A stretch of DNA of 64,000 nt from UBA11403 sp963784615. GTDB lineage: Bacteria > Pseudomonadota > Gammaproteobacteria > Legionellales > Legionellaceae. The stretch spans positions 1,612,001-1,676,000 of the forward strand of contig CAWASG010000001.1 in assembly GCA_963784615.1 (NCBI GenBank), given 5' to 3'. The notes under the pieces were generated by a model. It was given only the letters and a program-made list of their open reading frames with translations. It ran no database searches and was not told the origin of the DNA. Within the stretch, counting starts at the first letter, position 1. Every line of letters begins with the position of its first letter. Positions 8,348-17,203 of the stretch are shown here, piece after piece. The position numbers and the translations under genes were made by a program.

Positions 8348-9240
8348 TCAACTCCCATCTGTGCACGAGGATTAATGGGCATTTCTTCTGCCATTTTTTT
8401 ATAAAGTTCCCGCGCTGCATCGGTGCTGGGTTTCGGCGTGATGATCTTAAGAATGACATACTGATCACCAGGAACAGCGCCTGGCAAACCACGTTTCTTT
8501 AACCGTAGTTTTTGACCGCCTTGAGAACCCTCTGGTATTTTCAAATCCACTTTTCCACCGAGCGTTGGAACGGCTATCGTACTCCCTAATGCGACTTCCC
8601 ATGGTGCTACCGGCAGCGTGACGTAAATATCGTTCCCCATCACATCATAAATAGGATGTTTATCAATTTGAATGGTGATATACAAATCGCCGCGTTCGCC
8701 TGGATGCATCCCCACAGAACCTTTCCCGCTGAGGCGGATTTGCTGTCCGGACTTAACCCCTGCGGGAATTTTCACGCGCAATGTTTGAGCGGGCGTGTTG
8801 GCATGCGGCGCGCCGGGTAGTTGTATTTCCTTAACCACGCCATGAACTGCTTCTTCAAGACTCACCTGAATCGATCCATGCAAATCCAGATTGAGCGGAC
8901 GTTGCTCCTGAAAAGGCTGGGCGCCAAATAATGACTCAAAAAAATCATAAGTAGACTGATGTTGTGCATGAGAGTCATTTGCACGCTGCCGATGAGAGGA
9001 TGAACGAGCCTGCTGATTCAGCTCCAAATCACGCATGTATTGATCATAGACCTGTCTTTTTTTCGGATCTTTCAAAACCTCATAGGCTTCGCCCACTTCT
9101 TTAAAATGCGCCTCGGCATCTTTCTCTTTGCTGATATCAGGATGATATTTTCTAGCCAAACGACGATAAGCAAGTTTAACCTCTTTATCGGTCGCCTGTG
9201 AGGAAAGCCCCATTACTTTATAATAATCTTTATGTTCCAT
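8344..9240 (-). CDS. cbpA: Curved-DNA-binding protein CbpA (DnaJ-class co-chaperone)
   Basis: A 298-aa type II J-protein. The J-domain occupies residues 4-68 with the HPD tripeptide in RKYHPDISKEKD. There is no zinc-finger domain, so it is CbpA rather than DnaJ. A Q/R/S-rich linker follows, then two beta-barrel client-binding domains (LDLHGSIQVSLEEA, VKIPAGVKSGQQIRLSGKGS, LRLKKRGLPG). It would stimulate DnaK and bind curved DNA in the nucleoid. The next gene encodes its modulator CbpM. The short divergent spacer to the diguanylate cyclase gene (9241-9313) must hold both promoters. Confidence 0.92.
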   Translation of the reverse strand: MEHKDYYKVMGLSSQATDKEVKLAYRRLARKYHPDISKEKDAEAHFKEVGEAYEVLKDPKKRQVYDQYMRDLELNQQARSSSHRQRANDSHAQHQSTYDFFESLFGAQPFQEQRPLNLDLHGSIQVSLEEAVHGVVKEIQLPGAPHANTPAQTLRVKIPAGVKSGQQIRLSGKGSVGMHPGERGDLYITIQIDKHPIYDVMGNDIYVTLPVAPWEVALGSTIAVPTLGGKVDLKIPEGSQGGQKLRLKKRGLPGAVPGDQYVILKIITPKPSTDAARELYKKMAEEMPINPRAQMGVE

Positions 9241-9313
9241 TTCTTTCCAAAAATGTATGCTACACTTTTAATATTAACCATCTCAATCATGCTTAAAAAA
9301 CATCAGGATTACT

Positions 9314-10741
9314 ATGGACCAATTAATTTTTGATGAGAAAAGGCTACGTCAAATACCATCCTTTTTCATTTTTATTCTGATAATGGTGCTGGGCTTGCCC
9401 ATTGTCGCCTATAATCTCTTTGACATTGATTTTAGTACGATATCACAAGGCATTGGGTTTGACGATAGGCTCAAAACTTATCTTGTTGAGTCGCAAATCC
9501 GCGGCTATTTTCGACAAGCTATTCTGGAGTGGTCGGCATTTTCACTCGCGGCAATTACTGTGCTGCTTGCTTTTACTCAATATCGCCTCAGTAACGACAA
9601 AGTCGCACTGATTATTGGGCTTTCGGTCTTGTTTTCCGGTTCTGTTACAGCACTCAACACCATCATTATCGATGGCATTACGCCTATATACATTGACAAA
9701 CCTAATCTGGATGCCGTGATCTGGACCTTTTCAAATACCATCAGCGGGTTAATTTTTTTCGTTGGCCTCTTACTTCTACTCAGAAATAAGGACGACAAGC
9801 AATTTAGAGCAGTAACCTTCAGTTTGATTAGTGTTTTTACCATTCTCATTGCATTTACGATGATTTACTACGCCGCCCTCATCGTTAAGCTTCCAACAAT
9901 GTGGGATGTTGAGTCAACACTGACAAGACCCTATGAACTGATTTACCTGTGCATTTATCTCGTGATCGCAGTGGTGATTTACCCCAAAGTTTACAAAAAA
10001 TATCCCTATATTCTAACCAACTGTATTTTTTACATGTCCATCACTGAGGTCGTTATGGCCCTGTATATGATGCTATTGTCCAATCATCCTTATGACAGTG
10101 CTTATTACATCGCTTATTTTCTAAAAATAGTCGTCTATTTCCTCCCCTTTTCATGTTTAATTATTAACTATGTATTTTCTTACAATGCCGTATTGCAGGC
10201 GCAGCTTAATCTTCAAATCAGCAAGGATAAGCTTAAATACCTTGCTGGCCATGATTCACTGACCAATTTATATAATCGACGTGAATTTGAGAATCAAATC
10301 GACCAACGCATTGCTGTTGCTTCTCGCGACAAGGAATCTTTCGCGCTCTTTCTGATTGATATTGATAATTTTAAAACGGTTAATGATTCTTTGGGACATA
10401 TTCATGGTGACGAATATATCAAACGATTTGCTGCTAAATTTCAAACACTAACGCGCAAGGGAGACATTTTATCCCGCATCGGCGGTGATGAATTCACCTT
10501 AATCACCTCTAAATTAAAATCTAGAGATCATGCCAAATTACTGGCTAGTCGATTAGTGAATGGCCTGCACCAATCTTTTACAGTAGGCGAGGGCACAATT
10601 TCCAACTCATCAAGCTTAGGCATTGCTATTTATCCTGAAGATGGTAGAACCGCTCAAGAATTATTAAGAAAAGCCGATATAGCGATGTACGTTGCAAAAA
10701 ATGCTGGGAAAAACACATATCGGTTTTATTCTGAAGAATAA
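9314..10741 (+). CDS. Membrane-bound diguanylate cyclase (GGDEF domain)
   Basis: A 475-aa sensor-type protein. Residues about 17-295 carry several hydrophobic spans, eight or so by eye (for example FFIFILIMVLGLPIVAY and FFVGLLLLLR), forming a membrane sensor domain I cannot name. A short coiled linker leads to a GGDEF domain from about residue 312 (HDSLTNLYNRREF). The active loop is intact as RIGGDEFTLI near residue 389. No RxxD inhibitory site is obvious five residues before it. It should synthesise cyclic di-GMP. It opens a three-gene operon: 11 bases separate it from the next start. Confidence 0.9.
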   Translation: MDQLIFDEKRLRQIPSFFIFILIMVLGLPIVAYNLFDIDFSTISQGIGFDDRLKTYLVESQIRGYFRQAILEWSAFSLAAITVLLAFTQYRLSNDKVALIIGLSVLFSGSVTALNTIIIDGITPIYIDKPNLDAVIWTFSNTISGLIFFVGLLLLLRNKDDKQFRAVTFSLISVFTILIAFTMIYYAALIVKLPTMWDVESTLTRPYELIYLCIYLVIAVVIYPKVYKKYPYILTNCIFYMSITEVVMALYMMLLSNHPYDSAYYIAYFLKIVVYFLPFSCLIINYVFSYNAVLQAQLNLQISKDKLKYLAGHDSLTNLYNRREFENQIDQRIAVASRDKESFALFLIDIDNFKTVNDSLGHIHGDEYIKRFAAKFQTLTRKGDILSRIGGDEFTLITSKLKSRDHAKLLASRLVNGLHQSFTVGEGTISNSSSLGIAIYPEDGRTAQELLRKADIAMYVAKNAGKNTYRFYSEE

Positions 10742-10752
10742 CGGAGATTATC

Positions 10753-11481
10753 GTGAAGCATCTGGATGCTGAGCATTTAACACTTCTGAACACACTATTG
10801 AGCCGCACAGAAGAATTCATCGAGTTCTTTGATCGCGCGGAAACCAAAATGAATACCTGGCGACATGAAATTACGCAACAAGCGACTTGCCAACAAACAC
10901 AATTCACTTCCCTCAAGGCAGAGCTTGATCGCATGGAAAGCATTTTGTCTGAGACAGGTCTAAACAATTTTCGCATCGCGGCCGAAGAAACCGTCTCCCA
11001 GGACGGGGAGTATCTAGACAGCCTCAAAAATACAGAACAACAATTATTGCGCCAAATTCATGGCCACCGCGCCGAGCTCACCAGAATCACGCAACATGCG
11101 ATAACTCAAATTAGCCATACAACAACTCAAGCAGTGTCTGTTATTGAGGAAAAATTGGCCGAACATTTCCCCGCACCTGCGCCACATATTATGCATTTTC
11201 CGACGGAAAGCGCGGTTGAAGAAATAATCCAACCGGTTGATGAGCCCATGAATCAAGAGACGGCGCCCTTAAAATATGGTGAGTGGCGATCGGTTACATT
11301 AACACTCGTTACAACACTGCTCACTGCTATTATTTTTGGCATGTACACCAGCGATGAGTATCCATGGGAAATGCATCAACAAGCCACGAGTGAACGAGGG
11401 GCGGGCAAAGTACTCCTGAATGCCTGGCCGTCTCTGACGCAAGATGAAAAAACAAAAATACTTTACCGAGCGCCGTCATAA
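10753..11481 (+). CDS. Coiled-coil protein with one C-terminal membrane span, unknown function
   Basis: A 242-aa protein I do not recognise. Residues 1-145 are strongly helical and rich in E, Q, T and H, with heptad-like spacing (LKAELDRMESIL, EQQLLRQIHGHRAELTRI). A Pro-rich linker follows, then a hydrophobic span near 178-197 (LTLVTTLLTAIIFGMY) and a short tail. It starts with GTG at 10753, supported by CGGAGATT upstream. It is sandwiched between a diguanylate cyclase and a DOT1-like methyltransferase, and its stop directly abuts the next ATG (TAAATG), so the three are almost certainly co-transcribed. Confidence 0.7.
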   Translation: MKHLDAEHLTLLNTLLSRTEEFIEFFDRAETKMNTWRHEITQQATCQQTQFTSLKAELDRMESILSETGLNNFRIAAEETVSQDGEYLDSLKNTEQQLLRQIHGHRAELTRITQHAITQISHTTTQAVSVIEEKLAEHFPAPAPHIMHFPTESAVEEIIQPVDEPMNQETAPLKYGEWRSVTLTLVTTLLTAIIFGMYTSDEYPWEMHQQATSERGAGKVLLNAWPSLTQDEKTKILYRAPS

Positions 11482-12177
11482 ATGATACTGGTTTATTGCT
11501 CTATCCTCTTGATGCTCTTTTTGTTAAGCCTGCCCTATTTGAAAAAAACATACCGATTAAAACGCTGGCAGCACGCGCTTCACCTCAAGCAACACCATGC
11601 GGTTTTTCAAACAATTGTGAAAGATATCAATGGATTCGCCCTGTCGCGTTCTGCTCGCGCTCATCATGATGCTATGGAGTATACCTATGGCGAAATTGAC
11701 TTCATGTCCTTTATTGCGCTCATTGCAATGACCCACCCGACAACCGAAACCCGCTTCTACGATTTAGGCAGTGGCACTGGAAAGGCCGTATTGGCTTGTG
11801 CCATGGTGTTTGATATGCAGGCATGTTGCGGTGTTGAGCTATTTGAACCATTACATCATGCGGCCGTAGTACAAAAAGACAAACTAAGACACGTCCCTGC
11901 CTATATCAAAAAAACGGGTTCGATTCATTTTATGAACGATAATTTTTTAAACATCGATTTAAGTAAGGCGTCACTCATTTTTATTAATGCCACTGCATTG
12001 TTTGGCGACACGTGGGAAAAACTCAATCAACAATTGCAGACACAAACCACCGCCGGCACGGTGATTATTACCACGAGCAAACCATTAATTTCCTCAACAG
12101 CTTATGACGTTATCAATACCACCAAAGTCAACATGAGCTGGGGTGTTGTATCCGCTTATATTCATGCATCTGTTTGA
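11482..12177 (+). CDS. DOT1-like class I SAM-dependent methyltransferase
   Basis: A 231-aa protein with an N-terminal membrane anchor (residues 1-20), then a methyltransferase domain. YGEIDFMSF at about residue 70 and FYDLGSGTGKAVL near 92 (motif I) followed by CGVELFEPLH (motif II acidic residue) match the layout of the DOT1 histone-methylase family, and motif IV-like DNFLNIDLSKASLIFINAT also fits. Bacterial DOT1-like proteins exist, some in host-associated species, and methylate protein lysines or unknown targets. The substrate here is not known. It is last in the operon with the GGDEF protein. Confidence 0.72.
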   Translation: MILVYCSILLMLFLLSLPYLKKTYRLKRWQHALHLKQHHAVFQTIVKDINGFALSRSARAHHDAMEYTYGEIDFMSFIALIAMTHPTTETRFYDLGSGTGKAVLACAMVFDMQACCGVELFEPLHHAAVVQKDKLRHVPAYIKKTGSIHFMNDNFLNIDLSKASLIFINATALFGDTWEKLNQQLQTQTTAGTVIITTSKPLISSTAYDVINTTKVNMSWGVVSAYIHASV

Positions 12178-12245
12178 AATCTAAACTTATAACATGTATG
12201 CTTTTATTTTATTGAAGCACTAACAACCAACTCAAAGAGGATGGC

Positions 12246-12551
12246 ATGATTAAATCTGAATTAATTGCAGGGATTGCGGCGAAAATGACCCATCTGCCGG
12301 AGCATAAAGTGGCGGAAGCAATTAACCATATTTTGGATACCATGGGGCAAACGTTGATCGATGGCGGCCGTATTGAGGTTCGTGGTTTTGGAAGCTTTTC
12401 AGTTCATCTTCGTAACCCGCGTAGTGCGCATAATCCCAAAACAGGCGAAAAAGTGGTGACAAAGCCGAAATACATGCCGCACTTTAAACCTGGAAAAGGA
12501 TTGCGCGAGCGCGTGAACGCTTCTCGTGTACATCATCCGATTATGGATTAG
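12246..12551 (+). CDS. ihfB: Integration host factor subunit beta
   Basis: A 101-aa HU/IHF protein. The DNA-binding arm signature GRIEVRGFGSFSVHLRNPRSAHNPKTGE and the intercalating Pro context are intact, and the C-terminus KPGKGLRERV is of IHF-beta rather than HU type. It pairs with IHF-alpha (not in this window) to bend DNA. CAAAGAGGATGGC gives a good ribosome binding site before the ATG. It is a single gene followed by palindromic repeats. Confidence 0.87.
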   Translation: MIKSELIAGIAAKMTHLPEHKVAEAINHILDTMGQTLIDGGRIEVRGFGSFSVHLRNPRSAHNPKTGEKVVTKPKYMPHFKPGKGLRERVNASRVHHPIMD

Positions 12552-12696
12552 TTGGGTTTCCGGCTTACCAGCCCCACCCAACCTATATCCCACTGCCATT
12601 AAGTTAAGGGAATGAATCGGAGTAGGTTGGGTTGAGCGAGAGCGAAGCCCAACGTGACGATTTTGTTGGGCTTCGCTCTCGCTCAACCCAACCTAC
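12552..12696. repeat. Palindromic intergenic repeat, copy A
   Basis: Perfect 32-base arms lie at 12622-12653 (beginning GTAGGTTGGGTTGAGCGAGA) and 12665-12696, with an 11-base spacer. Before them is a half-element at 12552-12584 with the related GGCTTACCAGCC core, and the linker CTGCCATTAAGTTAAGGGAA. That linker recurs inverted beside copy B, so the repeat unit is longer than the palindrome. Related copies occur at 18628, 23601 and 54923. Confidence 0.85.
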
Positions 12697-12714
12697 GTAC
12701 AACCCACGTCCGAC

Positions 12715-13197
12715 TCACTTCGTGCATGGACACGGTGGTGTTGATTTTTTAACGTGTATACTGGTGGCGGCAAGCCCTCTTACACCTTGATCGGATGGCA
12801 CCTCAGTAAAATCTAAAGCAACATCGAGAAACTGCTTCTGTTCAATTTGAGGATTTTTATACCGAACCAACAATGGCATCACCGCTTGCCAATGGCGAGG
12901 ACCGCTTGCGGTTATCGTGGGCGGCATCGTTGCAACGGCGCTGACGCTATATTTATTTTTTTTAACCACGTCAAGTAACTTCGATTCATTCAGCGCTTTA
13001 ATATAGGCTATCCAGGCTTCTGCCGTAAAGTAATGGGAAAATATTTTCTGCCGTTCACGATAATCGTCGAACTGATAGGTATAGGTTTCAACAATAGCCT
13101 CATTGACCCATACTGACATTTGCGCATTATCCATCGTCGCGTGGGCAAGAAGTCCTGTTAATAATAAAATAAGAGTAAGCATCCATTTACATTTCAT
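12715..13197 (-). CDS. IcmL/DotI-like type IVB secretion family protein
   Basis: A 160-aa secreted or periplasmic protein with a clear signal peptide (residues 1-20, ending AHA). The mature part matches the IcmL/DotI family: WVNEAIVETYTYQFDDYRERQ near residue 30, YFTAEAWIAYIKAL near 57, then the Ig-like periplasmic core. True DotI/IcmL is longer and has a membrane helix; this is the short, signal-peptide form found as stand-alone paralogues in Legionellales. No other Dot/Icm gene is nearby. A possible role is an accessory to the secretion apparatus (inference). The start has GGAGACAGATCA upstream. Confidence 0.72.
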   Translation of the reverse strand: MKCKWMLTLILLLTGLLAHATMDNAQMSVWVNEAIVETYTYQFDDYRERQKIFSHYFTAEAWIAYIKALNESKLLDVVKKNKYSVSAVATMPPTITASGPRHWQAVMPLLVRYKNPQIEQKQFLDVALDFTEVPSDQGVRGLAATSIHVKKSTPPCPCTK

Positions 13198-13363
13198 TGA
13201 TCTGTCTCCACGTTTCTTGTTGGGGGACGCGTCACTATGTTATAATTTAGCAGTATCGCGTTTTACTTATCATAAAGGATTTTTTCTTCTCTAGCACGCA
13301 GGAAGAAATGTCCATCGCTTACTGGTGCTTTATCAATTTTATTGTTCCTGAGGGAGATCTCAA

Positions 13364-15103
13364 TTGGAGAACATCCGGCTCTATTTTTCCAATCGTGAGA
13401 ACGTCAATCGTTTATTGAATCGCTGGGATGTCCTCTTACTGATTCTGGTCGTTGCCATTCTATTTGTTTTGGGTTGGTCTGGTAAAAACATGGCCACGCC
13501 TTATTCAATCGGCGACCCGCTGCCAATCTCCTTGGATCCAACACAATTACCCTTTTATGCATCAAGAACGGTGTTGCGCTTGTTTATTGCACTGATGTTT
13601 TCACTGTTATTTACCCTCATTGTCGGCACGCTTGCCGCTAAAAATAGCAGGGCTGAGCGCATCATTGTTCCGGCACTGGATATATTACAATCCGTCCCCG
13701 TTTTAAGTTTTTTGGCCATAACGGTCGCCGGTTTTATTCGGCTCTTTCCAGGAAGCCTTCTTGGGCCTGAATGCGCCTCGATTTTTGCAATTTTCACCGC
13801 CCAGGTGTGGAATATCACCTTTAGCTTTTATCAGTCACTTAAATCGACGCCACATGACCTTATTGAAGCAGCCAATATTTTCCAGCTGTCTCCGTGGCAA
13901 CGATTCTGGAAAATTGAAGTTCCTTTTTCAATGCCGGCTTTATTATGGAATTTGATGGTATCCATGTCGGCGAGTTGGTTTTTTGTCGTCTTGTCTGAAA
14001 CCATCATTGTTGCCCACCAAAACATCCATCTCCCTGGCGTAGGATCGTATATTGCGTTGGCCATTTCACAGCATCAACTATTGCCAGTCGGATATGCGAT
14101 ATTAACCATGATTATCGTTATTTTTCTGTATGATCAAATTTTATTTCGCCCTCTGATCACCTGGTCCGAAAAATTTAAAATGGAACAATCGCCTAGTGAG
14201 GAAGAATATAACTCATGGCTCATTGACTGGCTTCGAAGCAGTCAACTCATGAAAAAAGTGAACCGTCACCTGAGCCATTTGAAAGATAGGTTCATTCATA
14301 CGCCCATTTTTCAATTTAAACCGGGGAACAAGACTAAAAAGCCAGAGAGGTTTCACCGAAAATATGTAGACCTCCTTTGGAATTTTATCATTTTAATGAC
14401 GATCGCCGGCAGCAGCTATTTGCTCGTTCACTATATTTTGACTGAGCTCAATGTTCGTGAAATCCTCCACGTCCTACTCCTGGGGAGTGCGACAGGACTT
14501 CGTGTGATAGTCGCCATCATACTGAGCTCTATCATTTGGATTCCTGTTGGGGTATGGATCGGCATGCGATCCTCCTTAGCGCAAAAAATTCAGCCAATTA
14601 TTCAATTTATTGCAGCGTTTCCAGCCAATTTATTTTATCCTCTTTTTGTCATTATGATCGTTCAATTTCATCTGAACGTGGAAATATGGATAACGCCACT
14701 CATGGTTCTGGGCGCACAGTGGTATATTTTATTTAATGTTATCGCGGGCGCATCGCTCATCCCCCGTGATTTATGCCTGGTCGCTGATAATTTTGGCGTC
14801 AAAGGTTGGCAATGGTGGAAACGATTGGCACTCCCAGGAATTTTTCCGTTTTATATCACCGGGGCAATCACTGCCGCCGGCGGGGCATGGAATGCCAGTA
14901 TTGTTACAGAAATGGTGAGCTGGGGCGATACCACACTGACTGCAACGGGGCTTGGCCAATATATTCAGGCCAGTACGATTGCCGGCGATTTTCCCAAAAT
15001 AGCCTTGGGAACAGCGATGATGTGCTTGTACGTTGTTACATTCAATCATTTGATATGGCGTCCGCTTTACCGGTTTGCACTCGATCGTTTTAATTTAAAT
15101 TAG
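13364..15103 (+). CDS. ABC transporter permease, two fused permease domains (nitrate/sulfonate-type)
   Basis: A 579-aa inner-membrane protein with two binding-protein-dependent transport domains in one chain. The first spans about residues 75-265 with an EAA loop in DLIEAANIFQLSPWQRFWKIEVP; the second spans about 370-570 with CLVADNFGVKGWQWWKRLALPG. A charged linker (residues 285-335) joins them. The start is TTG at 13364, supported by AGGGAGAT eight bases upstream. The ATPase gene begins 7 bases after its stop. No periplasmic binding protein is encoded nearby, so the substrate is unknown; the family handles nitrate, taurine, sulfonates or bicarbonate. Confidence 0.88.
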   Translation: MENIRLYFSNRENVNRLLNRWDVLLLILVVAILFVLGWSGKNMATPYSIGDPLPISLDPTQLPFYASRTVLRLFIALMFSLLFTLIVGTLAAKNSRAERIIVPALDILQSVPVLSFLAITVAGFIRLFPGSLLGPECASIFAIFTAQVWNITFSFYQSLKSTPHDLIEAANIFQLSPWQRFWKIEVPFSMPALLWNLMVSMSASWFFVVLSETIIVAHQNIHLPGVGSYIALAISQHQLLPVGYAILTMIIVIFLYDQILFRPLITWSEKFKMEQSPSEEEYNSWLIDWLRSSQLMKKVNRHLSHLKDRFIHTPIFQFKPGNKTKKPERFHRKYVDLLWNFIILMTIAGSSYLLVHYILTELNVREILHVLLLGSATGLRVIVAIILSSIIWIPVGVWIGMRSSLAQKIQPIIQFIAAFPANLFYPLFVIMIVQFHLNVEIWITPLMVLGAQWYILFNVIAGASLIPRDLCLVADNFGVKGWQWWKRLALPGIFPFYITGAITAAGGAWNASIVTEMVSWGDTTLTATGLGQYIQASTIAGDFPKIALGTAMMCLYVVTFNHLIWRPLYRFALDRFNLN

Positions 15104-15110
15104 GCCCATT

Positions 15111-16409
15111 ATGACTGAATCTATTATCGCAACGCATAAACTCAGCAAGGCTTTTCGCAAGGCCGCGACGCAGCAATTGCTTGTTTTGGATGATATTAAT
15201 TTTGAATTAAAAGCGGGCGAGATTGTGGCGTTGCTTGGAAAGTCCGGTTCGGGTAAATCGACCTTACTGCGCATCATTGCAGGATTGATTCCACCAAGCC
15301 ACGGTCATGTCACTTACCGTGGTAAGCCGGTCACAGACCCTGTTCCCGGTATTGCTATGGTTTTCCAATCCTTTGCCTTAATGCCTTGGCTTACCGTATT
15401 AGAGAATGTGGAATTAGGTTTAGAAGCTCAGGGCATCAAGCGGGAGGAACGCCGACGTCGAGCGATTGAAGCCATTGACATCATTGGTCTGGATGGATTT
15501 GAATCCGCCTATCCCAAAGAGCTTTCGGGCGGGATGAGGCAGCGGGTGGGCTTTGCGCGCGCGCTCGTCATCAACCCAGATATTTTGTTGATGGATGAAC
15601 CATTTTCAGCGCTCGATGTCTTAACGGCTGAAAACTTAAAATCAGATTTATTAGAGCTTTGGCAAGAGAAAAAGACCAATACCAACAGCATTTTATTGGT
15701 CACGCACAATATTGAAGAAGCAGTGATGCTCGCCGACAGAATTGTCATTCTCGGCAGTGATCCCGGTTATATCAGTGCAGATTTAGCAGTCACCCTTGCT
15801 CACCCCCGAAATTCAGAGCTCCCAGAATTTCGCGATTTGGTGGATACCATTTATACGCTCATGACCACCGGTTCAAAAGAAAAAACTAAACATGCTCACC
15901 GTGAACGACAAATTGGTTTTGGGTATCGCCTGCCGGATGTTGATCCCTCTGAGCTATCGGGTTTGATTGAAACCATGACCATGTTTGATGCTCGCATTGA
16001 TTTACCGGAACTGGCTGATGAATTGATGATGAACGTTGATGATTTATTTCCGGTATTAGAAACACTGGAAATTTTAGGCTTCGCCAATATCATCGACGGT
16101 GACATCCAGTTGAGCCCCCTTGGCAAACAGTTTTCGGATGCGGATTTGCAAGAGCGAAAGCAACTCTTTGCGCAACGCCTGTTAGAAAAAGTGCCTTTAG
16201 CACGATATATTCGCCGGGTATTGGATGATAAGCCTGGGCATCGTGTATCAGAAGAACGCTTCTTAAGTAAACTCGAAGATTTTTTGAGTGAGAAAGAAGC
16301 TGAGCGAGTTTTACATACCATGATTGACTGGGGGCGATATGCGGAAATTTTTGCTTATGATTTCAATGCAGGGATGTTGAGCTTGGAGAACCCAGGGAGT
16401 AATCAATAA
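15111..16409 (+). CDS. ABC transporter ATP-binding protein with C-terminal AAA-associated domain
   Basis: A 432-aa NrtD/SsuB-like ATPase. Walker A is GKSGSGKST near residue 43, the Q-loop is MVFQSFALMPW, the signature is LSGGMRQRV near 137, Walker B is ILLMDEPFSALD near 160 and the switch His is in LLVTHNIEEA. About 170 extra residues follow the nucleotide-binding domain (from about 262). They match the AAA-associated C-terminal domain of some nitrate/sulfonate-type transporters and include a winged-helix-like stretch (LADELMMNVDDLFPVLETLEI). It forms an operon with the fused permease. Confidence 0.9.
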   Translation: MTESIIATHKLSKAFRKAATQQLLVLDDINFELKAGEIVALLGKSGSGKSTLLRIIAGLIPPSHGHVTYRGKPVTDPVPGIAMVFQSFALMPWLTVLENVELGLEAQGIKREERRRRAIEAIDIIGLDGFESAYPKELSGGMRQRVGFARALVINPDILLMDEPFSALDVLTAENLKSDLLELWQEKKTNTNSILLVTHNIEEAVMLADRIVILGSDPGYISADLAVTLAHPRNSELPEFRDLVDTIYTLMTTGSKEKTKHAHRERQIGFGYRLPDVDPSELSGLIETMTMFDARIDLPELADELMMNVDDLFPVLETLEILGFANIIDGDIQLSPLGKQFSDADLQERKQLFAQRLLEKVPLARYIRRVLDDKPGHRVSEERFLSKLEDFLSEKEAERVLHTMIDWGRYAEIFAYDFNAGMLSLENPGSNQ

Positions 16410-16575
16410 TTTGTCCCGGTTGAACCGCACCAACCGAGCCGCGACCGTTAGGAAGCGTTCACTGAAGGTACGGTTACAACAAATCCAGCTTTTAAACTTG
16501 TTAGCCAGCAAGCGCTGTGAGCGATTGGCTTCCGCGCGCGACTCGGTTAAAAGCCACGGCTTTGAATGATTAGGG

Positions 16576-17199
16576 TTACCCTTTTTTAACTTTATCCAGC
16601 AAATAATTTGCTATCGCAAACAGCCTGTCTTCAGATTTTGCCATTTGCAGGTTGGTCTTATACTGACGATTCACCACAAGCGTAGGTACTGCATTAATTT
16701 GGTATTGCCCCATTAACGCTGTATCGGCCTTCAATCTTAATTCAATACTCGGTGAATTAGAGAATGCACTGTCTGCAAGTTTTGCGTCAACGCCATTTTG
16801 AGTGAAAAACGCGATCATGTCTTGAGGGTGTGTCAATGGCTGTTTATCCACGATAATCGCCTTGAACAGCTTTTCATGCACCGTCTTTCCCAGGGACAAT
16901 GAATCAATGAGATAATAAGCGCGGGCATAGTTATCCCAACCCGTATTAAAAACAACAGGCACCCTTGAAAATTGAATCGCCGGTCCTTTCCCCTCAACCC
17001 ACTGCGCAACTGCTGCATCAAGACGATAGCACCATGGGCACCCGTAACTGAAAAATTCTGTCACATGAACGGGGCCTCCTTTATATGCGGAAGGGTTCGC
17101 GCTTTGAATGACCTCATAATCTTGGCCTGCAATATAGTCTGCACTCATGGCCAACATTGGCATGCAAAACAAAACTATCGACATCACGTATTTAATCAT
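16576..17199 (-). CDS. dsbA: Thiol:disulfide interchange protein DsbA
   Basis: A 207-aa periplasmic oxidant of secreted proteins. A signal peptide ends at AMSA (residue 20). The thioredoxin active site is CPWC (residues 54-57), unlike the CPHC of E. coli DsbA, which should alter redox potential. The cis-Pro is in NAVPTLVV. I placed the start at 17199 because AAGGA sits 8 bases upstream; longer in-frame starts overlap the cytochrome gene. The order engB, cytochrome c4, dsbA is also found in Pseudomonas. A dsbB gene lies at 52864-53367. Confidence 0.9.
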   Translation of the reverse strand: MIKYVMSIVLFCMPMLAMSADYIAGQDYEVIQSANPSAYKGGPVHVTEFFSYGCPWCYRLDAAVAQWVEGKGPAIQFSRVPVVFNTGWDNYARAYYLIDSLSLGKTVHEKLFKAIIVDKQPLTHPQDMIAFFTQNGVDAKLADSAFSNSPSIELRLKADTALMGQYQINAVPTLVVNRQYKTNLQMAKSEDRLFAIANYLLDKVKKG

Positions 17200-17203
17200 C
17201 TGA

